A stretch of DNA of 64,000 nucleotides from Pseudomonadota bacterium (GTDB lineage: Bacteria; Cyanobacteriota; Vampirovibrionia; Obscuribacterales; Obscuribacteraceae), in contig JAJPGY010000043.1 in NCBI GenBank assembly GCA_021325555.1, positions 1-64,000 of the forward strand, given 5' to 3'. Each line of letters starts with the position of its first letter. Position 1 is the stretch's first letter. Under the pieces are notes generated by a model. That model saw nothing but the letters and a program-made list of their open reading frames with translations. It had not been told where the DNA came from and ran no database searches. Both the position numbers and the translations under genes were made by a program. This document shows positions 55,439 to 64,000 of this stretch, piece by piece.

Positions 55439-55526
55439 CGATACTCCGTCCCCCGAGGTTGTCAGAGGGAAAGGATAGCAAAGCTGCCGACCTGGCGAAA
55501 AGGAGATCTGATTAAGGCCGGCAGGC

Positions 55527-56336
55527 TCAGGTCTGCGGCGAGCGCATCTTCTCGCTGAGGGCGTCCTTCAAAAGCTCGTTCTGCTTGAGGAGCGACTTCA
55601 GGTGCTCGTTGGCGATGGCCAGCTCGGCCTGCAGCTCGGCCACCGTCTGCTCGTGGGTCACGCCGGTGACCGGATCGCGTCCGGGCATCTTGGGCAGGAG
55701 CACGTAGCCCAGCTGAACCGCCTTCAAGGCCGCGGCCGTCCGCGTCGGCACCTTGAGTTTGGCCAGGATGCACTCGATGTGCTTTTCCACGGTCCTCAGC
55801 TTCATGTCCAGCTCTTCGGCGATCTCTTTATTGCGCAGGTCGAGCCGGATCAGCACCTCGATCTCCCTGTCGGTCAGGTTGGTGTTGGGCATGGAGATCG
55901 ACGGGCTCTGCTTGACTAGCTGGGTGATCTTGGGATCGCAGTAAGGCAGCCCGCGCGTCACCTGCTCGATCGCCTCGAAAAGCGACCGCGGCCCCGAGCT
56001 CTTGAGGCAGAAGCCGCGCGCCCCGGCGCGCAGGAGCTGGTTGTGATATTTGGTCGCGTGATAGGAGTCGGTGAGGACCAGGATGTGGGAGTTCGGCAGC
56101 TCCTGGCTGACGCGCCGGCAGACCTCGACCCCGTTCAATATATCGAGGTCGACATCCAGGATGATGAAGTCAGGCTTCATACGCCGGATAATCTCCGTTG
56201 CCACCATGCCGTCGGCCGCCTCGCCGACTATCTCGACAACCTCGGAGACCACCCGCTTCAATCCGAACCGTACAAGCTCGTGCCGCTCGCATATGACCGT
56301 GCGTGGGCGAAAGACGGAATGTCGCGTGCTATCCAA
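55527..56336 (-). CDS. NarL/LuxR-family response regulator with C-terminal coiled coil
   Basis: 269 residues. Receiver domain (~residues 12-130) with CERHE at the acidic pocket, FIILDVDLDILNG with Asp61 as phosphoacceptor, VLTDS and GFCLKSSGP with the conserved Lys. LuxR helix-turn-helix ~residues 152-212 (LTDREIEVLIRLDLRNKEIA, TVEKHIECILAKL). An additional Glu/Leu/Gln-rich coiled coil covers the last ~45 residues, which is unusual. No histidine kinase is adjacent. First gene of the minus-strand run; it may control that run or the divergent operon. Confidence 0.9.
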   Translation of the reverse strand: MDSTRHSVFRPRTVICERHELVRFGLKRVVSEVVEIVGEAADGMVATEIIRRMKPDFIILDVDLDILNGVEVCRRVSQELPNSHILVLTDSYHATKYHNQLLRAGARGFCLKSSGPRSLFEAIEQVTRGLPYCDPKITQLVKQSPSISMPNTNLTDREIEVLIRLDLRNKEIAEELDMKLRTVEKHIECILAKLKVPTRTAAALKAVQLGYVLLPKMPGRDPVTGVTHEQTVAELQAELAIANEHLKSLLKQNELLKDALSEKMRSPQT

Positions 56337-56714
56337 TTAGAGCTCCAGTCCCTTCATGTGTAGTGCAGAGGCTTGCGGCTTATATCCTGGGCTCAGCCAC
56401 CGCTAATATTCTAACAACGGATCCGCCAAGCAGGGCCAGATCGGCGCATCGCCCCCTTATTGCCTACGTTACGTGATGGTAGACGCGCCGTCAAGATGTA
56501 TTCACCCGGCGTAGCCAGCCGATATCCGATCGAGTCCCGCCGCATCGATGGGGAATACTCCCCCGGCTATGACAACCGCGCTAAGCAGACAGCGGTGCCG
56601 GGCCCGCCGGCAGTGGGAGATATACCATGACCGTGGGATAACCCCCAATAGACTTGACTACCCGGCCATCGTTAAGCTGTGCTCACGTTGACGGACCCAG
56701 ACAGCAGGTTTCCC
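56337..56714. other. Intergenic region upstream of the TPR-rpoB operon
   Basis: About 380 bases between divergent genes, less GC-rich than its surroundings. A TTGACT at 56654-56659 could be a -35, but I find no good -10 at standard spacing. It should hold promoters for both directions. No gene recognised. Confidence 0.5.
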
Positions 56715-58771
56715 GTGAGCAAAGAGTCAACCACAGCCATAACAGCCAGCTTGACCCTGGCTTTCACCCTGGTCGTAGCGGCAGCCACCACCGGCGCGCA
56801 GGCAGCTAAATTGAATGCCACGCCGCTGCCGCACGAGAGGGAGTCGAAGAATTTCGCCAACCCGGACTCCGAGACGATCATCCTGCATCCCAGCCGTTTC
56901 CAGCGCCGCCTGGACTATCGGGAGCTGGAAGCCGAGAAGAAGAAAGAGGATGCCGAGGCGGCCAAGAAGGCCGCCGAGGCCCAAATGCGGGCCGGCGAAG
57001 ATCGCAAAAAGGCCCAGCAGCAGGTAATCGAGAATTATAAGAAGCGCCAGGAGATGGCCGTGCAGGCCAACAACCGGGCGGTGGCCCTCGGCAAGCAGGG
57101 CCGGTGGCAGGAAGCGATTCAGGCGCACGAGCAGGCGATCCAGCTCGATCCGCAGAACAAGCAATTTCGCATCAACCTCTCGGCCGCCCGCGTGGCCTGC
57201 GGTCAGGCCAAGCTCGCCGGCGGGGATCTGACCACCGCCGCCAGCATGTTCCGCAAGGCGCTCGCCGCCGCGCCGGACAACGCGCTGGCCGGGAAATTGC
57301 TGGCCCAGACGATGGCCAGGCAGGGCGTGGATCCCACATCGGCCGATACCAGGCTTGCCGCCGGTGATCAGCTGGCGGCCGTCAACGACTGGGAGGGAGC
57401 CTCGGTGGAATACGAGGCGGCCATGCAGATAGAGCCCTCGGCCCGCACTTATACAAAGATGGGCGACCTGGCCCTGCGCTTCGGGCAGGTGTCCACGGCC
57501 ATGAACTGGTACACGCAGGCGATCGTGAAGAACCCGGAATACGGCCCGGCCCACCGGCAGCTCGGGCTGCTGGCGATCAGCCAGAAAGACTACACGGCCG
57601 GCGCCTCCTCGCTGCGCAAGGCGGTCATCCTCGACCCGCACGACACGGCTGCCGGGCAGGCGCTGGTGGAAATCTGGCGCCGTCAGGTGGCCGGCAACCC
57701 GCTCCTGGCCGAGAACCATCTCGGTCTGGCCGGCGCCCTGCAGTTGACCGGAGACTTTGTCGGCGCCGAAAGCGAGTACCGCCGGCTGGAAGCGCTCGAC
57801 CCGCGCAACCCGGGTCTGCAAGCCGGGCAGGCCAGCCTCGCCCGCGCCATGCAGCACGACAAGGCGGAAAAGCACAAGCTGGCCGCCGAGACTCTCTACA
57901 ACCAGGGGCTGCGCCGCGAGGCGCTGGCCGAGATAAGCCAGGCCGTCATGCTCGAGCCGAGAAACGCCCGGTACCAGTTTCTCCTGGGCGAGTGCCTGGA
58001 GGCCAACGGCGACTATCAGGGCGCGCACCAGGCTTACCTGACCTGCGTGCTCATCGATCCGGAAAACAACAAGCAAGCCGCCGTGCGCATGAAGCAGATG
58101 CAGGCGAGCGTCAAGGGCGGCAGCATGGCCATGCCGCAGGGTCTGGCCAGGACCGCCATGTCCGCGGCGCCCGCCCAGCAGGCCGCCCCCGCTTACCCTG
58201 TCCAGCAGGGCGTCTTCAACGCCGGCGCCGCCCCGAACTTCGGGCTTCCGCGCAAGGACATGTTCGAGGGAGCGCCGGCCTCGGCGGCACAGGTGCCGGA
58301 CATGACCAACCCGCTCGGCTTCCGCACCCACGACGAGGCCGAGGCGCCATCCGCCTTCACAGCCGCCGGCGCTCAGCAAGCGGCGCCGCGTGCCACCAGC
58401 GATGATGGCTTCTCGGCCGCCTCCGGGCAAGCGGGCGTCCCGGCCGCCTCCGGCAACGCGAGCGTGAACGACGCCATGTCCCGGGTCACCGACGCCGAGG
58501 CCCGGCGCGACTATGCCGGCGCGATCTCGCTTCTCCGCCAGATCCTGGCCGGCAATCTGCAGAACGCCGAGGTGCATCACAGGCTGGCCATCAACCTGCT
58601 GGCCACCGGGCAGATCAACGAGGCGGTATCGGAATTTCGCATCGCCAGCGCCTTGAGTCCCGCCAAAAGAACCTACGCGGACGATCTGGCCCAGGCCCTG
58701 GCTATTCACACGCGCGCGCTGACGAGCGACGCGGGGCCGGACAGTTCTGGCGCAAACGCGGGAGCGAATAA

Positions 58772-58775
<4 letters not shown>
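56715..58775 (+). CDS. Exported TPR protein
   Basis: 686 residues from GTG 56715, giving a compact signal peptide (TAITASLTLAFTLVVAAATT, cleavage near AQA-AK); GTG 56679 is an alternative. A charged Glu/Lys/Ala coiled coil (~65-115) precedes about eight TPRs (e.g. GRWQEAIQAHEQAIQLDPQN, GDYQGAHQAYLTCVLIDPEN) up to ~residue 465. Then comes a ~150-residue Ala/Gln/Pro-rich disordered stretch, and a last TPR pair near the C-terminus. Predicted outside the cytoplasm. Its TGA overlaps the ATG of the RpoB gene, so the two are translated together. Confidence 0.85.
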
Positions 58776-62536
<3,761 letters not shown>

Positions 62537-62555
62537 GCTGACACGGAGCTGAGCA

Positions 62556-63602
62556 ATGAGAGCGCAGGGCACACAACAAGCAATGCAAATCGCCAAGTTG
62601 ACAGCCTGCGCCTTCATCCTCGCCCAGGGTCTCGTTGCCCTGACACCGCTTGCCGCCGGCGCTCAGTTCGCCCAGCCGCTCGGTGTGCAGTCCGGAGGCG
62701 GTCAACCTTACACGACCATCCGCAATCCGCTCATTCCGGGCGCCAGCTACGCGCCGCCCGGCTCGCCGGCCCCGCAGGGGCAGCCGGAGATCCCGGGCGA
62801 CGGCCAGACGCCCAATCCGGTCACGCCCGGCGACGCCGGCTACCCGACGCCGCCGCCTTCGGATACCGCCGACATGACGCACGGCAACATCTTCCCGGCC
62901 GGCACCGGCTACGACCGCACCACGATCATCATCCAGCGGCAGAACAACAACGGGCGCGGCACCCGGGTCGTCCAGACGCTCCGCCCGGATTCGCTCACCC
63001 CGCAGCAGCAGCAGCAGGTGATGGCCATCCTGGGCGTCAACCCGAACTCCGGCGAAGCGGACGTGACGGTGACGGCCACCGACAGCCAGCTGGCGCAGAT
63101 CCAGAACATTCTCAATCCGTACCCCAACGCCCAGATAATCAACGGCAGAACCACGATCACCACCGACTCGCCGGGACCGAACGCCAACATCAACAAGCCG
63201 CAGAACCAGAGCATCTATCAATATCAAGGTCCTCTGCCCACGGTCAAGACGTTCGCCCGCTATCTGGTGCTCATGGGCGTGGTAGCAGCCACGGTGTGGA
63301 TGGCCCTGGCCGCCTACTCGGTGGTGCTCGGCAATCCTTACGGCGGCGCCCGCGTGATAAGCGCGGCGGCCGGTCTCATGACCCTCCTGGCCGCTTACAC
63401 GATCTGGAAGATCGTTCAGATGAACACCTTCCACGCCAACAGCGCCACGCCCGGACAGGTGATCAGCAAAGCCGGTGGCGGTCAAGTATCCGACGCCTAC
63501 CTGAACCCGCCGAATCTGCCGATAACGCCCAACGGCGGCAGGCAACAGCCGCAGCGTTCCGGCATACCGCTCGTCCCGTTCGGCGACGCGCTGCAGAACT
63601 AA
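62556..63602 (+). CDS. Exported Pro/Gln-rich protein with two C-terminal membrane helices
   Basis: 348 residues. Signal peptide (KLTACAFILAQGLVALTPLA, then AGAQ). A Pro/Gly-rich segment (~35-105) leads to RTTIIIQRQNNNGRGTRVVQ and an Asn/Gln/Thr-rich region. Near the C-terminus are two helices separated by a short Gly-rich turn (RYLVLMGVVAATVWMALAAY, GNPYGGARVISAAAGL, TLLAAYTIWKIVQMN). That two-helix hairpin with a GG turn loosely recalls VirB2/TrbC pilins, but the resemblance is weak. Follows the RpoB gene by 19 bases. Function unknown. Confidence 0.75.
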   Translation: MRAQGTQQAMQIAKLTACAFILAQGLVALTPLAAGAQFAQPLGVQSGGGQPYTTIRNPLIPGASYAPPGSPAPQGQPEIPGDGQTPNPVTPGDAGYPTPPPSDTADMTHGNIFPAGTGYDRTTIIIQRQNNNGRGTRVVQTLRPDSLTPQQQQQVMAILGVNPNSGEADVTVTATDSQLAQIQNILNPYPNAQIINGRTTITTDSPGPNANINKPQNQSIYQYQGPLPTVKTFARYLVLMGVVAATVWMALAAYSVVLGNPYGGARVISAAAGLMTLLAAYTIWKIVQMNTFHANSATPGQVISKAGGGQVSDAYLNPPNLPITPNGGRQQPQRSGIPLVPFGDALQN

Positions 63603-63642
63603 GTTGAAGGAATCATTCGCGAGAGATTAAGGAAGCAGGACA

Positions 63643-64000
63643 ATGACACGGACAGGATGGACAACCATAGCCACGGCGAGCCTCATCGCAGGCTTGATGT
63701 CCGCCGGGCCCGCGCTGGCCGCCAAGCCGCCGGGGGCGCAGGCTGCCAGGCCGACCATGGACTACTTCTCCGCCGGCGCCAGTCCGAGCAAGATCCCGCT
63801 CAGCGCGACCACCGGATCCTTTCCCGACAACTCGAACGGCAACAGCGTGGCCGTCAAGTGGTTCGAGCAGCTCGACGACGCCATCTTCACCCACCGGCCC
63901 ACCGCCGCCGAGCGCGTCACCTTGAGCCGCCCCTTCAACCAGGACTCCGAGCGCGTGGAGGAATGGTCGCGGACGGCGGCCCGGGTCGCCAAGCGCTACC
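63643..64000 (+). CDS. Exported protein of unknown function (3' partial)
   Basis: 119 residues visible, open to the window edge. ATG 63643 follows GGAAGCAGGA. Signal peptide TTIATASLIAGLMSAGPALA then AKPP. The mature start has SAGASPSKIPLSATTG, then VKWFEQLDDAIFTHRPTAAE and RVEEWSRTAARVAKRY, which looks like the beginning of a helical repeat domain. Same direction as the RpoB gene, 40 bases after the previous stop, so presumably the same operon. Confidence 0.75.
   Translation, partial: MTRTGWTTIATASLIAGLMSAGPALAAKPPGAQAARPTMDYFSAGASPSKIPLSATTGSFPDNSNGNSVAVKWFEQLDDAIFTHRPTAAERVTLSRPFNQDSERVEEWSRTAARVAKRY

Noticed and set aside
62556..63602. Calling the protein after rpoB a VirB2/TrbC pilin
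   Set aside because: Only the two-helix hairpin with a Gly-rich turn is similar; the length and long Pro/Gln-rich region do not fit, and no secretion ATPase is visible in the window.

Overview
The window is GC-rich bacterial chromosome, densely coded, with many overlapping stop/start codons and no rRNA, tRNA or CRISPR array that I could find. My best guess at the source is a non-photosynthetic relative of Cyanobacteria (Vampirovibrionia/Melainabacteria, Obscuribacterales-like). The hints are a cyanobacterial-type CobT, a lysA-cdaA pair, a compact RpoB core whose catalytic segments read like cyanobacterial ones, many TPR proteins carrying kinase-derived domains, and several J-domain fusions. 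This placement is inference; no single gene proves it.

Layout. 1-7.2 kb: the end of a secreted CHAP/NlpC-like protein with tandem repeats, metG, coaBC, a YfhO-type membrane protein, and a YtxH/DUF948/YtxH trio. 7.2-21.4 kb: housekeeping genes (rluB-like, rodZ-like, rimO, nrdR, rplS, rbgA-like, rnhB), three J-domain-type proteins, a GT-C glycosyltransferase, an acyl-CoA dehydrogenase and a GGDEF protein. 21.4-24.65 kb: cobT, a membrane protein and a DAHP synthase. 24.65-34.4 kb: an accessory island with lower-GC stretches, holding an integrase stub, an IS6-type transposase tail, a frameshifted adhesin/FecR-like gene, a 947-residue coiled-coil protein, a lipoprotein isoaspartyl methyltransferase, an MNT-HEPN protein, a methyltransferase remnant and a transposase-derived DNA-binding protein. 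34.4-46.1 kb: pyridoxal phosphate synthesis with its probable regulator (pdxR-pdxS-pdxT-DUF72), an MFS exporter, serS, yraN, an unknown protein, lysA and cdaA. 46.2-56.3 kb: a long run on the minus strand, from a LuxR-type response regulator through DUF2993 and GerMN proteins, three kinase-derived TPR membrane proteins and an FMN hydroxyacid oxidase to rpmE and pyrF. 56.7-64 kb: a plus-strand operon of exported TPR protein, RNA polymerase beta subunit, exported two-helix protein and another exported protein cut by the window edge.

The most unusual feature is that last operon. A near-complete RpoB, with all the catalytic residues I can check intact, is translationally coupled to a secreted TPR protein and followed by secreted proteins, with no rpoC and no ribosomal genes beside it. 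It differs from the usual sequence at a nearly invariant motif (LMGGGMMRQ in place of LMGANMQRQ), has changes in the rifampicin pocket, and carries an extension of about 200 residues after the normal C-terminus. It looks like a second, specialised RpoB.

Other notable points are three adjacent membrane TPR proteins whose kinase domains are eroded to different degrees, an nrdR gene that appears to start at AUU behind a strong Shine-Dalgarno site, fusions of J domains to MshEN-like and winged-helix domains, and an IS1595-type zinc-ribbon protein in which a winged helix sits where the DDE nuclease should be.
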